43,192 nucleotides of DNA. Origin: Bacteroidales bacterium (GTDB lineage Bacteria > Bacteroidota > Bacteroidia > Bacteroidales > JAADGE01). Shown here piece after piece: positions 8,293 to 16,964 of this stretch (position 1 is the first letter of the stretch; each line of letters starts with the position of its first letter). The position numbers and the translations under genes were made by a program. The DNA is taken from contig JAIORQ010000078.1 of assembly GCA_021108035.1 (NCBI GenBank), forward strand, positions 1 to 43,192, given 5' to 3'. The notes under the pieces were generated by a model. That model was not told the DNA's origin. It was given only the letters and a program-made list of their open reading frames with translations, and ran no database searches.

Positions 8293-9732
8293 TTATGTTT
8301 TTTCGTATTTTATGATTTTATATAAGGTTTTCAGGTCAATCAATTTAAATGCAAATGCACTTAAAATTCCTACAATCATTGTTACTGTAAATGCAATCGG
8401 TCGGTTAATGATGTATTCATTTGAAATATATGCAGAAAGAATAATCCAAAGAATAAAAGCAAAAATCACTGCAAGGATTTTATATCTTGGTTTAAAACCA
8501 AAAACTTTATGAGCTATATATACTTGCAGTCCGGCACTTAATGTTTGCGTAGCAAGACTGGCAATTGCTGCACCGTATGCTTTAAAGTTAGGAATTAATA
8601 TAAAATTCAATATCAGATTTAAAATTACACCTGTCCCTGCCATTATATTCAGTTCTTTAAGATTGCCGTTAGCTGTAAGTAAAGTTCCGAAGATATATGA
8701 AGTTGCTATCGGCACAAATCCCAGAATTAATATTCCGAAAACTTTTGATGATTCTGCAATGTGGTCTTCATATAAAACATATATAATATCGGTTTTATAA
8801 AAGAAAAGATTTACTGCTATAATAATTGCCGGGATTACAAGAAGCAAGAATGATATTTTTAACAAACGGGCAATATTTTCTTTATTTACAAGCATTTTTG
8901 CAAACATCGGCAACAGGAGTATTGAAAATAAAAAGGCATATTGCGATGCAGCATCCAAAATTCTGAAACCGTGAGCATATATCCCGGCTTGAGTTGCACC
9001 GTCTTCCAACAATCTTTCAATCATCACACTGTCGATTCTGGTGTAAGATGTCATTAAAAGAACTAATAAAGCATAAGGATAACTTTTTCTTAATATAACC
9101 AAGAAGAATTTAAAATTAAAATTCAGTTGCAAGCCTATTGATTTTGCTTTAACTATAAAAAAGGCGACTATAGCTGTAAAAATGTAAGATGCAGATTGTG
9201 AGTAGATTAACCAATCTATTTTAAATGTTTCAGAATAATTTAGGAGGAGATAACCAACAATTATGATCATCAGCAATCGATCAAGCACAGATAAAATACT
9301 GTCAGTTTTAAACAATTGCAATCCTGAAATATTGGAACGCATGTATAATATTAATGACAACAGAAATTGATTTCCGGCTAAAACAAGTAAAAACTTAATT
9401 TGTCGGCTGTTATAATCAATAAAAAATGCACCAATCAAAATAAGCAAAAAATAAAATACACCGAGCAAAAATTTAAGCCCGACAATATTTGAGAAATGTT
9501 TGCTGAGTAATTGGTTATGGCGGGCAATGTTTCTGTTATTAAAATTTGTAATTCCGAGGTCAAGAAAAATATTCAGTAAAAGAGAGAAGTTGAATAAGGC
9601 AAAATAAAATCCGTATTCAGATGCACCTACCGTATTCTGAACTGTTATATCTATTCCGAAAATCCAGAAAGGTTTGATCAATAAGTTTAATGAAACTAAA
9701 AAGATCAGATTTATTATGAATTTTTTTCTCAA
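8293..9732 (-). CDS. polysaccharide flippase (MATE/MOP superfamily, Wzx-like)
   Basis: This 479-residue membrane protein with about 12 to 14 hydrophobic segments belongs to the oligosaccharide flippase group that moves lipid-linked glycans across the inner membrane. The N-terminal block NTVGASEYGFYFALFNFSLL and the later LTANGNLKELNIMAG and LIPNFKAYGAAIASL blocks are typical. The start codon is TTG; no in-frame ATG lies near. It ends 11 bases before the enoyl-CoA hydratase gene, and methyltransferase and glycosyltransferase genes lie divergently beyond it, which supports a surface-glycan role. Confidence 0.85.
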   Translation of the reverse strand: MRKKFIINLIFLVSLNLLIKPFWIFGIDITVQNTVGASEYGFYFALFNFSLLLNIFLDLGITNFNNRNIARHNQLLSKHFSNIVGLKFLLGVFYFLLILIGAFFIDYNSRQIKFLLVLAGNQFLLSLILYMRSNISGLQLFKTDSILSVLDRLLMIIIVGYLLLNYSETFKIDWLIYSQSASYIFTAIVAFFIVKAKSIGLQLNFNFKFFLVILRKSYPYALLVLLMTSYTRIDSVMIERLLEDGATQAGIYAHGFRILDAASQYAFLFSILLLPMFAKMLVNKENIARLLKISFLLLVIPAIIIAVNLFFYKTDIIYVLYEDHIAESSKVFGILILGFVPIATSYIFGTLLTANGNLKELNIMAGTGVILNLILNFILIPNFKAYGAAIASLATQTLSAGLQVYIAHKVFGFKPRYKILAVIFAFILWIILSAYISNEYIINRPIAFTVTMIVGILSAFAFKLIDLKTLYKIIKYEKT

Positions 9733-10137
9733 ATTTTAGAATTCTATAAAATAAGCTAACAAAAGTAGTAATATTTAGCTACCTATTTTTAATTTTGGCA
9801 ATTTAATTATGTAACTATTAATAATTAAATTCAAGATTATTGAAATTTGACTGTTTATATTAAAGTTCTCCAAGTTAGATTATTTTATTGTTTAATTGCA
9901 ATAAAGCACATTTTTATTATAAATCTGTTAGAGAAACCACTTTGTTAAATTGAAAAAGATTTTATAAGAAAACTCGGAGAAGTTTAAAATTAAATTATCA
10001 TCTTTGTAAAATATTTAATTTGTTAACAAGTTTTTAAACTTTACAAATAATAATATATTTTCATTTAAACTTAATATAATACAGATTGGTATATAGGAAT
10101 AGTTTTTATTATAATTGTTGACAAATTTAAAATTAAA
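9733..10137. other. divergent intergenic region
   Basis: This AT-rich region separates the divergent flippase and methyltransferase genes and should contain promoters for both. One spaced inverted repeat is visible, 9863-9876 against 9971-9984 (12 of 14 bases pair). I see no RNA gene or coding frame. Confidence 0.5.
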
Positions 10138-10830
10138 ATGATTCTGAAAGAAATAAATAAAAAACTATTAATTTTACCGGAAGATACAGCATCTCCTATA
10201 AAAACTTTGGAAGCAAAGTTTATATATCACTTTTTACTGAAAAAAAAAATTACAACAACTTTAGAAACAGGGTTCGCTTATGCTAAATCTGCTTCTCATA
10301 TTATTGCAGCAACAAAATCAAAACACATTGCCATAGACCCTTTCCAAAAAAACTATAAAGATCTGGGATTAAAAAATATAAAATCCTTGGATTTTGATAA
10401 GTATTTAACTTTCTACAATGATTACTCACATAATATATTACCACAATTAGTTAAAGAAAACAGTCAGTTTGAGTTTATTTTCATTGATGGTGATCATAAA
10501 TTCGACGGAGAATTTGTTGATTTTTATTATGCTGACCTACTTTTAAAAAATAACGGATACATTTTATTGCATGATACATGGATGCGAAGCACAAGACTTT
10601 TAATGTCATTTATTAATTCAAACAGAAAAGATTACAAGTATATAAAGACACCACTTAGAAATTTTGCGTTATATCAAAAAAATGGAGAGGACTCAAGAAA
10701 TGGTATGCATTTTAAAGAGTTCTATACATTCAAGTCATTCCTGACGTTTAATATTATCATGTGGTTAACGACAGGAAAAGATAATTTTATTAAGAGAATC
10801 GTTTATAAAATCAAAGAAAAACTAAAATAA
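10138..10830 (+). CDS. class I SAM-dependent methyltransferase
   Basis: This 230-residue protein has a Rossmann methyltransferase core: TTLETGFAYAKSA as the SAM-binding motif (near residue 40), HIAIDPFQKNY as the acidic second strand, and FIFIDGDHKFDG near residue 115, typical of Methyltransf_24 enzymes that act on sugars or small molecules in surface-polysaccharide loci. The C-terminal 40 residues are basic and hydrophobic. It lies next to a flippase, a glycosyltransferase and a second methyltransferase, so glycan decoration is the likely role. Confidence 0.78.
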   Translation: MILKEINKKLLILPEDTASPIKTLEAKFIYHFLLKKKITTTLETGFAYAKSASHIIAATKSKHIAIDPFQKNYKDLGLKNIKSLDFDKYLTFYNDYSHNILPQLVKENSQFEFIFIDGDHKFDGEFVDFYYADLLLKNNGYILLHDTWMRSTRLLMSFINSNRKDYKYIKTPLRNFALYQKNGEDSRNGMHFKEFYTFKSFLTFNIIMWLTTGKDNFIKRIVYKIKEKLK

Positions 10831-11132
10831 ATTAGTGACAGCAAAAATTGATTCCCTGTCAGAATTAATATAATCAATTTGCCTTTTATCATAAACCGAC
10901 AATAAAGTATGCTTAATTAAATAAGTATAAAATATAATATTTATTCAGATGTTCTTGCCGTTCATAATCCATCGTATTTATTTTAAAAATCCGGAAAGAT
11001 TAAATGAAACTAAAAAAAGGTCAGATTTTGTGAAGTTATTTTTTCCTATGTGATAGGATTTAAAAAATATTACACAAAGACAGTAATTATTAGTTGTCTG
11101 TTTTTAATTTTAAATATTGTTTATAATATACG
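10831..11132. other. intergenic region with a short unidentified frame
   Basis: About 300 bases without a supported gene. A 34-codon frame from ATG 10949 to TGA 11053 (MFLPFIIHRIYFKNPERLNE...) could be a remnant of a transferase gene, but nothing identifies it. The sequence CCCTGTCAG near 10856 matches part of the palindrome at 12272-12294. Confidence 0.35.
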
Positions 11133-12254
11133 ATGAAGATAGCTGTAAATACACGTTTACTTATAGAAAATAAATTAGACGGAATAGGTTGGTTTACTTT
11201 TGAAACCTTAAAACGAATTACTCAAAATTATCCTGAACATGATTTTTATTTTCTTTTTGACAGAAAATATTCCGAGAAATTTATTTTTTCTGATAATATT
11301 ACTCCAATTGTTATTAATCCGCCTGCCAGGCATCCGTTCTTATGGTATTTGTGGTTTGAATTTTCGGTAAAGAAAACCTTAAAGAAAATTAATGCTGACT
11401 TGTTTTTATCTCCTGACGGATATTTATCATTATCTTCAGATGTGAAACAAATTTCTGTAATTCACGATATAAACTTTGTTCACAGACCTCATGATTTACC
11501 TTATTTAACAAGAAAGTATTGTAATTATTTTTTTCCGAAATTTGCCGAAAGAGCATATAAAATTGCAACTGTTTCAGAATATTCAAAGCAAGATATTATT
11601 GAACAATATTCAATTAGCGAAGATAAGACTGATGTTGTTTATAATGGTTGTAATGAGATGTATAGACCTGTTGAAGAAGATATCAAGCAAAGAACAAAAC
11701 AAAAATATTCCGAAGGAAAAGATTATTTTATTTTTATCGGATCTTTACTTCCGCGAAAAAATATTGCAAGATTATTTCAAGCTTTTGAAAAATTTAAAAA
11801 AGAGACTCAATCTGATTTTAAACTTGTAATTGTAGGGGCAAAAATGTTTATGACAAAAGATATTGAATATGCTTATTCCGAATCAAAATATAAAGATGAT
11901 ATTATTTTCACGGGAAGATTAAGCCCTGAAATTTTGCATCAGGTTTTGGCTTCAGCTTATGCAATGACATTTGTGCCGGTGTTTGAAGGTTTCGGAATTC
12001 CGCTTATTGAGGCAATGAATTGTGATGTTCCCGTAATAAGTTCAAATAAGACCTCTTTGCCTGAAGTTGCCGGAGATGCGGCACTTTATGTTGACCCGTT
12101 TTCGGTTGATTCTATAAAAGATGCGATGATTAAAATAACAGAAGATGAGAGTTTCCGACTTGCATTAATTGAAAAGGGGAGAATAAGGAAAGAGTTATTC
12201 AGTTGGGATAAAACGGCTGACAAACTTTGGGATGTGATTGAGAGGAGTTTTTGA
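11133..12254 (+). CDS. glycosyltransferase family 1/4 protein
   Basis: This 373-residue GT-B enzyme transfers a sugar from a nucleotide donor during surface-glycan synthesis. The C-terminal domain shows FIGSLLPRKNIARLFQAF (near residue 200) and the retaining-GT4 motif PVFEGFGIPLIEAM (near residue 283) with the paired glutamates. The N-terminal domain starts with NTRLLIENKLDGIGWFT, as in mannosyl- and related transferases. It is followed 55 bases later by a methyltransferase on the same strand. Confidence 0.88.
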   Translation: MKIAVNTRLLIENKLDGIGWFTFETLKRITQNYPEHDFYFLFDRKYSEKFIFSDNITPIVINPPARHPFLWYLWFEFSVKKTLKKINADLFLSPDGYLSLSSDVKQISVIHDINFVHRPHDLPYLTRKYCNYFFPKFAERAYKIATVSEYSKQDIIEQYSISEDKTDVVYNGCNEMYRPVEEDIKQRTKQKYSEGKDYFIFIGSLLPRKNIARLFQAFEKFKKETQSDFKLVIVGAKMFMTKDIEYAYSESKYKDDIIFTGRLSPEILHQVLASAYAMTFVPVFEGFGIPLIEAMNCDVPVISSNKTSLPEVAGDAALYVDPFSVDSIKDAMIKITEDESFRLALIEKGRIRKELFSWDKTADKLWDVIERSF

Positions 12255-12271
12255 ATATAACCAAGTATCCC

Positions 12272-12294
12272 TGTCAGGATTCTAAACCCTGACA
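12272..12294. repeat. short intergenic palindrome
   Basis: TGTCAGG (12272-12278) pairs exactly with CCTGACA (12288-12294) around a 9-base loop, between the glycosyltransferase and the next methyltransferase. No T-tract follows directly, so a plain terminator is uncertain. A half-copy occurs near 10856. Confidence 0.5.
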
Positions 12295-12309
12295 AGGATA
12301 ATCTTTAAT

Positions 12310-13092
12310 ATGCAACAATTAATAAAATATCTTAAATATAAACTAACGGCAAAGCACAGAAAAGGCTACAGCATTCATTCACCTTTTTTGTATGATTTGA
12401 TTAGGAATGTAATATGCAAAAAAACAAATTATTATGCTTTGGATGATATTGCCCAACTTCGTTATGAACTTTTATCATGCAATGAAACAATTGAAGTAAT
12501 AGATTTTGGTGCAGGTTCCAAAGTGTTTAAATCGAACATTAGAAAAATTAAAGATATTGCAAAGTATTCAGCAATTAATGAGAAGTTCGGTGAAATGATG
12601 TTTCGATTAATTGATTATTTTAAACCTCAAACAGTTTTAGAACTCGGGACTTCATTAGGTATCGGAACTTCATATTTGGCAATGCCGAACAGCAAAGCAC
12701 AAGTTTATACCATTGAAGCTTGCCCGGAAACAGCAAAAAAAACATCTGAAAATTTTGAAGAACTAAATATAAATAATATTCATCAAATAATTGGGAATAT
12801 AAATGATGAATTGCCGGGCTTATTAAACAACATTGATAAATTAGATTTCGTATATTTCGACGGAAACCATCAAAAAGAAGCAAGTTTGAATTATTATAAT
12901 CAATGTTTGCAAAAAGCACATAACGATACAATTTTTTATTTTGATGATATTCATTGGTCAAAAGGAATGGAAGAAGCATGGGAAGAAATAAAAGCAAATA
13001 AAGATGTTACTTTAACTGTTGATTTATTTTTCAGCGGAATAGTTTTTTTCAAGAAAGAATTGTCGAAGGAGGATTTTATTGTTCGGTTTTGA
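12310..13092 (+). CDS. SAM-dependent methyltransferase
   Basis: This 260-residue protein has a methyltransferase core in its second half: TVLELGTSLGIGTSYLA (near residue 108), VYTIEACPE as the acidic strand, and LDFVYFDGNHQKEASLNYY near residue 180, which is typical of O-methyltransferase-like enzymes. The N-terminal HRKGYSIHSPFLYDLI block is a hallmark of a Bacteroidota subfamily. It closes the surface-glycan block. The substrate is not known. Confidence 0.78.
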   Translation: MQQLIKYLKYKLTAKHRKGYSIHSPFLYDLIRNVICKKTNYYALDDIAQLRYELLSCNETIEVIDFGAGSKVFKSNIRKIKDIAKYSAINEKFGEMMFRLIDYFKPQTVLELGTSLGIGTSYLAMPNSKAQVYTIEACPETAKKTSENFEELNINNIHQIIGNINDELPGLLNNIDKLDFVYFDGNHQKEASLNYYNQCLQKAHNDTIFYFDDIHWSKGMEEAWEEIKANKDVTLTVDLFFSGIVFFKKELSKEDFIVRF

Positions 13093-13163
13093 CAATTTAA
13101 AATTGCCTACAGAATACATTCTAATTTACAGGAAAGTAATATCTTTACAAAAATTAAATTATA

Positions 13164-13397
13164 ATGACAACATTAACCGAAATCAAAAACAGATTAATTG
13201 ATAGAATATTAATCTCAAAAGATGAAAAGTTTTTGAAAGCAATTGAAAATATTTTTGTAAGTGTCCAAAAAGAAGATACAGTTTCTATGACATCAGAACA
13301 GATTGAAATCTTAAATATGAGCGAACAAGATATAAAAGACGGAAACCTTATTTTTGAAACTGAACTTATAAAAGCTGATGCTCAATGGATGCATTAA
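13164..13397 (+). CDS. antitoxin of a ParE/RelE-type toxin-antitoxin pair
   Basis: This 77-residue, mostly helical acidic protein resembles the small antitoxins that precede ParE/RelE toxins in Bacteroidota (MTTLTEIKNRLIDRILISKD). Its last 13 bases overlap a second frame that encodes a broken toxin (see 13385-13511), the usual overlap of such operons. A TATCTTTA box at 13140-13147 could be a -7 element. The family is assigned mainly from the toxin fragment, so the function is inferred. Confidence 0.55.
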   Translation: MTTLTEIKNRLIDRILISKDEKFLKAIENIFVSVQKEDTVSMTSEQIEILNMSEQDIKDGNLIFETELIKADAQWMH

Positions 13398-13511
13398 AAT
13401 TATTTTGGACTTCAACAGCAATAAAACAAAGAAATCATATCTTTGATTATTGGAATAAAAGAAATAAAAGTACCGGATAATAGTTTAGAGGCAAAAAACA
13501 AATACAAATGA
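13385..13511 (+). pseudogene. frameshifted, truncated ParE/RelE toxin remnant
   Basis: From ATG 13385 the frame reads LFWTSTAIKQRNHIFDYWNK and stops at 13480 after 31 codons. Removing one G from the GG at 13475-13476 restores a frame reading STDNSLEAKNKYK up to the TGA at 13509. The text matches the first third of Bacteroidota ParE/RelE toxins; the rest, with the catalytic or gyrase-contact region, is missing because the next gene begins here. The toxin is therefore dead. Confidence 0.6.
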
Positions 13512-14407
13512 AACCAAAGTTACCCGATAACTATAAAGAAATATTAAAACAACTGAAAGAAAAGATTGCTCAATCACAGGTAAAAACTGTAATTGCAGCA
13601 AACAAGCAAATGCTTTGGTTGTATTGGCAAATAGGAGATGAAATTATAAAACAACAAAAATTACAAGGCTGGGGAGCAAAAGTTATTGACAAACTTTCTG
13701 TCGATTTGAGAAGTGAATTCCCGAAAGTGAAAGGATTTTCAGTGCGGAATCTCAAATACATGCAAAAATTTGCATCATATTACAAACCGGGAATTATTAG
13801 AATTTATACAGACTTGTTCGAAAAACTAAAAAAAGGTGTATTTGTGCAAGAACTTACTGCACTTTTGCAAAACAATGAAATTGAGAACAATACAATTGTG
13901 CAAGAACCTATTGCACAAATTATCGAACAAGATTTTTTGCAATCACCTGTTGCAAATCTTACATGGACACACCATATTGCAATAATGGATAAATTGAAAG
14001 AATATCCGCAAATATTTTGGTATACTGTAAATACGATTGAACACGGTATCAGCAGTAATGTTTTAAAGATGCAGATAGAGGGTAAATTGTATGAAAGGCA
14101 AGTGCAAAACAAAAAAATAACAAACTTTAAAAATACACTGCCTGCACCACAATCATGTTTTGCAAATTATTTGATGAAAGACCCGTATCTTTTTGATTTT
14201 GTACAAGTAAAAGATAACCCAACAATAGACCTGATACTTTGCAAAGGGAAAAATGAAGTTGTTGCAGAATATTCACTACAAGGGTATAAAAGCCCAATAG
14301 GAATTGCAGAATACATTTTAAGCAAAATGATACCGGAAGAAATAAAATCTGAACTTCCCTCTATTGAGGAAATTGAAGAAAAATTGCAGGAAATAGACAA
14401 TAAATAA
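13508..14407 (+). CDS. DUF1016 (YhcG-like) protein with the PD-(D/E)XK core deleted
   Basis: The N-terminal DUF1016 domain (residues about 8-110: LWLYWQIGDEIIKQQ, GWGAKVIDKLS, FSVRNLKYMQKFA) and its linker (LTWTHHIAIMDKLKE, LYERQVQNKKITNFKNTLP) are intact. Family members then have roughly 100 residues with a PD-(D/E)XK nuclease core between KDPYLFDF and DNPTI. Here KDPYLFDFVQ (224-233) joins directly to VKDNPTIDLILCKGKNEVVA (234 onward), so the catalytic residues are absent while the reading frame is kept. The product is probably not a nuclease. It lies directly after the broken toxin-antitoxin pair. Confidence 0.82.
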   Translation: MKPKLPDNYKEILKQLKEKIAQSQVKTVIAANKQMLWLYWQIGDEIIKQQKLQGWGAKVIDKLSVDLRSEFPKVKGFSVRNLKYMQKFASYYKPGIIRIYTDLFEKLKKGVFVQELTALLQNNEIENNTIVQEPIAQIIEQDFLQSPVANLTWTHHIAIMDKLKEYPQIFWYTVNTIEHGISSNVLKMQIEGKLYERQVQNKKITNFKNTLPAPQSCFANYLMKDPYLFDFVQVKDNPTIDLILCKGKNEVVAEYSLQGYKSPIGIAEYILSKMIPEEIKSELPSIEEIEEKLQEIDNK

Positions 14408-14463
14408 TAATTTTTAAAGAATTTGGGATTTTATTTACAAATTATCAGTTAACCAATTATTCT

Positions 14464-14994
14464 GTGAAACCAAACTTCCAAACCATATTAAACAGTGACA
14501 GCTCCAGAGCAACTGCTGATATTGCAACTGAAGCAATTGCAGATGTTCCGGAATATTTTAAGGAAGTTCTGTATATTAGTTTAAACGCAAAACCGCCTGT
14601 TAATTGGCGTGCTGCACGTGTAGTTTCTTTAAGTGCAGAGGAATATCCCGAATTATTTATACCTTATGTAAATGAGATTGCACAACTGTATTCAAGTTTT
14701 AAAAATGACGGTTTAAAAAGGAGTTATGCTTGGTTATTATCAAGATATGCAAAACATTTCAATGAAGAAAGCCAATCAGATTTAATAGAAGTTTGTTTTG
14801 ATTATATGCTTTCTGATGAGAAAATTGCAGTTAAATATAATTGTATGAAATTGTTGTTTGAAATGACTAAAATTATTCCGGAATTAAAAGGAGAATTACT
14901 CGCAGCCCTTGAATTCAATTTGTCAGAAGGTATTTTCAGAATGAACGGAGAATTGAAAAAAATCTATAATGCTGTTGATGTGCAGGTTATTTAG
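14464..14994 (+). CDS. helical HEAT-like protein of unknown function
   Basis: This 176-residue soluble protein is almost entirely alpha-helical with repeating amphipathic helices (residues about 20-150) in the manner of HEAT repeats, for example PVNWRAARVVSLSAEEYPEL. It lacks signal peptide and membrane segments. The start codon is GTG at 14464, the only plausible start. I do not recognise a function. A TTAGT-rich repeat tract begins at its stop codon and separates it from the acyl-CoA reductase. Confidence 0.65.
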   Translation: MKPNFQTILNSDSSRATADIATEAIADVPEYFKEVLYISLNAKPPVNWRAARVVSLSAEEYPELFIPYVNEIAQLYSSFKNDGLKRSYAWLLSRYAKHFNEESQSDLIEVCFDYMLSDEKIAVKYNCMKLLFEMTKIIPELKGELLAALEFNLSEGIFRMNGELKKIYNAVDVQVI

Positions 14995-15110
14995 TGTTAT
15001 AGTTATTTGGTAATATTGTGAATTAGTTATTTAGTATTTTAGTGAGTTAGTTATTTAGTAATTTAGTGAGTTAGTAATATAGATATTTAGTAAAATTAGT
15101 GTTTTTGTTA
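14989..15110. repeat. degenerate TTAGT/TTATTTAG tandem tract
   Basis: This intergenic tract is made of irregular repeats of TTAGTTATTTAGT and TTAGTGAGTTAG. The 18-base stretch TGAGTTAGTTATTTAGTA is followed by close variants. It fills the gap between the helical protein gene and the acyl-CoA reductase gene. Confidence 0.75.
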
Positions 15111-15124
15111 TAGTTTTAATACAA

Positions 15125-16126
15125 ATGAAATTAAGAAAATGTATAGATGCTTTTTCAAGATTAGGGGAAGCGATTTATAAAAATAAGGAAATATTAAAAT
15201 CCGGAAATCATAATCCGTGGTTTACGGATGAAAATATTGATTATTCTTTAAATGAGATAAGTCAATCTTTAAGCAAAGAAAATCTCGAAAAATGGGTTTC
15301 AATGTATCCTGACTTGCAATTTTCAAATGAGAGTAAAAGGGCGGGAGTGATCACTGCCGGGAATATTCCGCTTGTCGGATTTCATGATTTTTTGTCTGTG
15401 CTTATCAGCGGAAACAAGTTTGTAGGGAAGTTATCTTCCAAAAATGATAAGTTGTTGCCGAAAATTATTGATATGTTGATTGATATTGAAGCTGAATTTA
15501 AAGATTATATTAGTATTACTGCTGACAGATTGAAAAATTTTGATGCTGTTATTGCAACCGGCAGTAATAATTCAGCACGATATTTTGAATATTATTTCGG
15601 CAAATATCCGCATATAATCAGAAAGAACAGAAATTCTGCAGCAGTACTTTCAGGAAATGAAACAGATGAGGAGTTAAGATTATTGGCAGATGATATTTTC
15701 TTATATTTTGGTTTAGGTTGTCGAAGCGTTTCAAAATTGTTTTTGCCTGACGGCTATGATTTAGACAGAATTTTCAGGAATTCATTAAAACATAAAGACG
15801 TTATCAAACATAATAAATATGCTAATAATTACGATTATAACAGAACAATTTATTTGATGAATTTAACAGAATTTAAAGATAACGGTATTATGCTGATGAA
15901 AGAAGAAATCAGTATGGGATCTCCAATTTCAGTCGTGTATTATGAGAATTATTCAAAGATTGAAACCGTTAAACAAAGGCTTGAAATTGAGAAAGATAAA
16001 ATTCAATGTGTAGTTGCTGAAGATGGTTTGATTAAAGATGCTGTTTCGTTTGGGAACAGTCAGAAACCAAAATTGTGGGATTATGCAGATAACATTGATA
16101 CAGTTAATTTTTTAATGAATTTATAA
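15125..16126 (+). CDS. acyl-CoA reductase (LuxC-type)
   Basis: This 333-residue aldehyde-dehydrogenase-fold enzyme would reduce a fatty acyl-CoA to aldehyde with NADPH. It shows the LuxC-type block GVITAGNIPLVGFHDFLSVL (near residue 77), a nucleotide-binding VIATGSNNSARYFEYYFG, and the catalytic-cysteine region FGLGCRSVSKLFLP (near residue 200). The family is common as a single gene in Bacteroidota without luciferase genes; none are present here. The physiological substrate is unknown. Confidence 0.87.
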   Translation: MKLRKCIDAFSRLGEAIYKNKEILKSGNHNPWFTDENIDYSLNEISQSLSKENLEKWVSMYPDLQFSNESKRAGVITAGNIPLVGFHDFLSVLISGNKFVGKLSSKNDKLLPKIIDMLIDIEAEFKDYISITADRLKNFDAVIATGSNNSARYFEYYFGKYPHIIRKNRNSAAVLSGNETDEELRLLADDIFLYFGLGCRSVSKLFLPDGYDLDRIFRNSLKHKDVIKHNKYANNYDYNRTIYLMNLTEFKDNGIMLMKEEISMGSPISVVYYENYSKIETVKQRLEIEKDKIQCVVAEDGLIKDAVSFGNSQKPKLWDYADNIDTVNFLMNL

Positions 16127-16168
16127 AATTAAAATATTTAATTTACGTTAAACATAAAATATTAAATA

Positions 16169-16951
16169 ATGGAAAATTTTAAATGGTTAGACAAATGGTA
16201 TTCAAAACATGTTATTGAAAATCACAAAGAAAATATTTCTTTGGAAATAAAAAACAGTAGCGATATGGGGTGGATCCTTAAAGTTGATTTTAGGATTACT
16301 GATTATAAGCACTTGAAATTAATGAATGAGTCAAAAAAAGTTTCTGATTATAACTATTTTAGAATTGAAGCTCAAGATAAACAATTTTATGGTGAGGCTG
16401 ATTTTACTAAATTAGATTTTTTAATCGGAAAATTCAGAGCATTTGTAGGTGAAACAGATATTCATTCTCTTGAGAATGATTTTTTCCTGAATCCTGATAT
16501 TCAAAGTTTTATTTTTGAAGAAGAAAAAGATTCATTAATATTTTTGCATTATACTTATGAAAAAGAAGTTGCCGAAAAAATTATCAATACAGGTTTTAAC
16601 TTCAGTGTTGCTTTTGATAAAACTACAACAAGCATGTATAATGATCCCATTGACATAAATTATAACCATTTGGTAAGGAAACCATTCGGAAAATTTGTTA
16701 TAGTGATTTGTATTTCAAAAGAAATCTATCATAAATATTCGAAGTTGGTATCAAAATCAGGAAACAGATATTTGAAAGTTGAAGAGATATTATCTGAAAA
16801 ACCTGTTTCTAAAAATGAATTGTCTGAAGATGTATATACCTTAAATCGTAAATTTATTAAAGGTTTCTTCAATTATACAACAGGTGAAATTATTTCAAAT
16901 AAGGAATTTAACAGCAAATATGATTCTGATCAATTTCGGAAAAATATTTAA
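16169..16951 (+). CDS. Imm53-like domain protein with an extra C-terminal domain
   Basis: Residues 1-95 (LDKWYSKHVIENHKENISLE..., then DMGWILKVDF and GEADFTKLDFLIGKFRAFVG) resemble immunity protein 53 of polymorphic toxin systems, which usually begins WLQxWY and has a xxPGW strand. Residues about 110-260 form a second domain starting FLHYTYEKEVAEKIINTGF; this His-containing opening resembles ADP-ribosyltransferase-like folds, but the rest is not diagnostic. No toxin gene is adjacent. Both assignments are from memory of family patterns and need a profile search. Confidence 0.45.
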   Translation: MENFKWLDKWYSKHVIENHKENISLEIKNSSDMGWILKVDFRITDYKHLKLMNESKKVSDYNYFRIEAQDKQFYGEADFTKLDFLIGKFRAFVGETDIHSLENDFFLNPDIQSFIFEEEKDSLIFLHYTYEKEVAEKIINTGFNFSVAFDKTTTSMYNDPIDINYNHLVRKPFGKFVIVICISKEIYHKYSKLVSKSGNRYLKVEEILSEKPVSKNELSEDVYTLNRKFIKGFFNYTTGEIISNKEFNSKYDSDQFRKNI

Positions 16952-16964
16952 TAAGAATATCACC

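Noticed and set aside
10949-11053. 34-codon frame in the gap before the glycosyltransferase
   Set aside because: Too short and not recognisable; mentioned only as a possible remnant.
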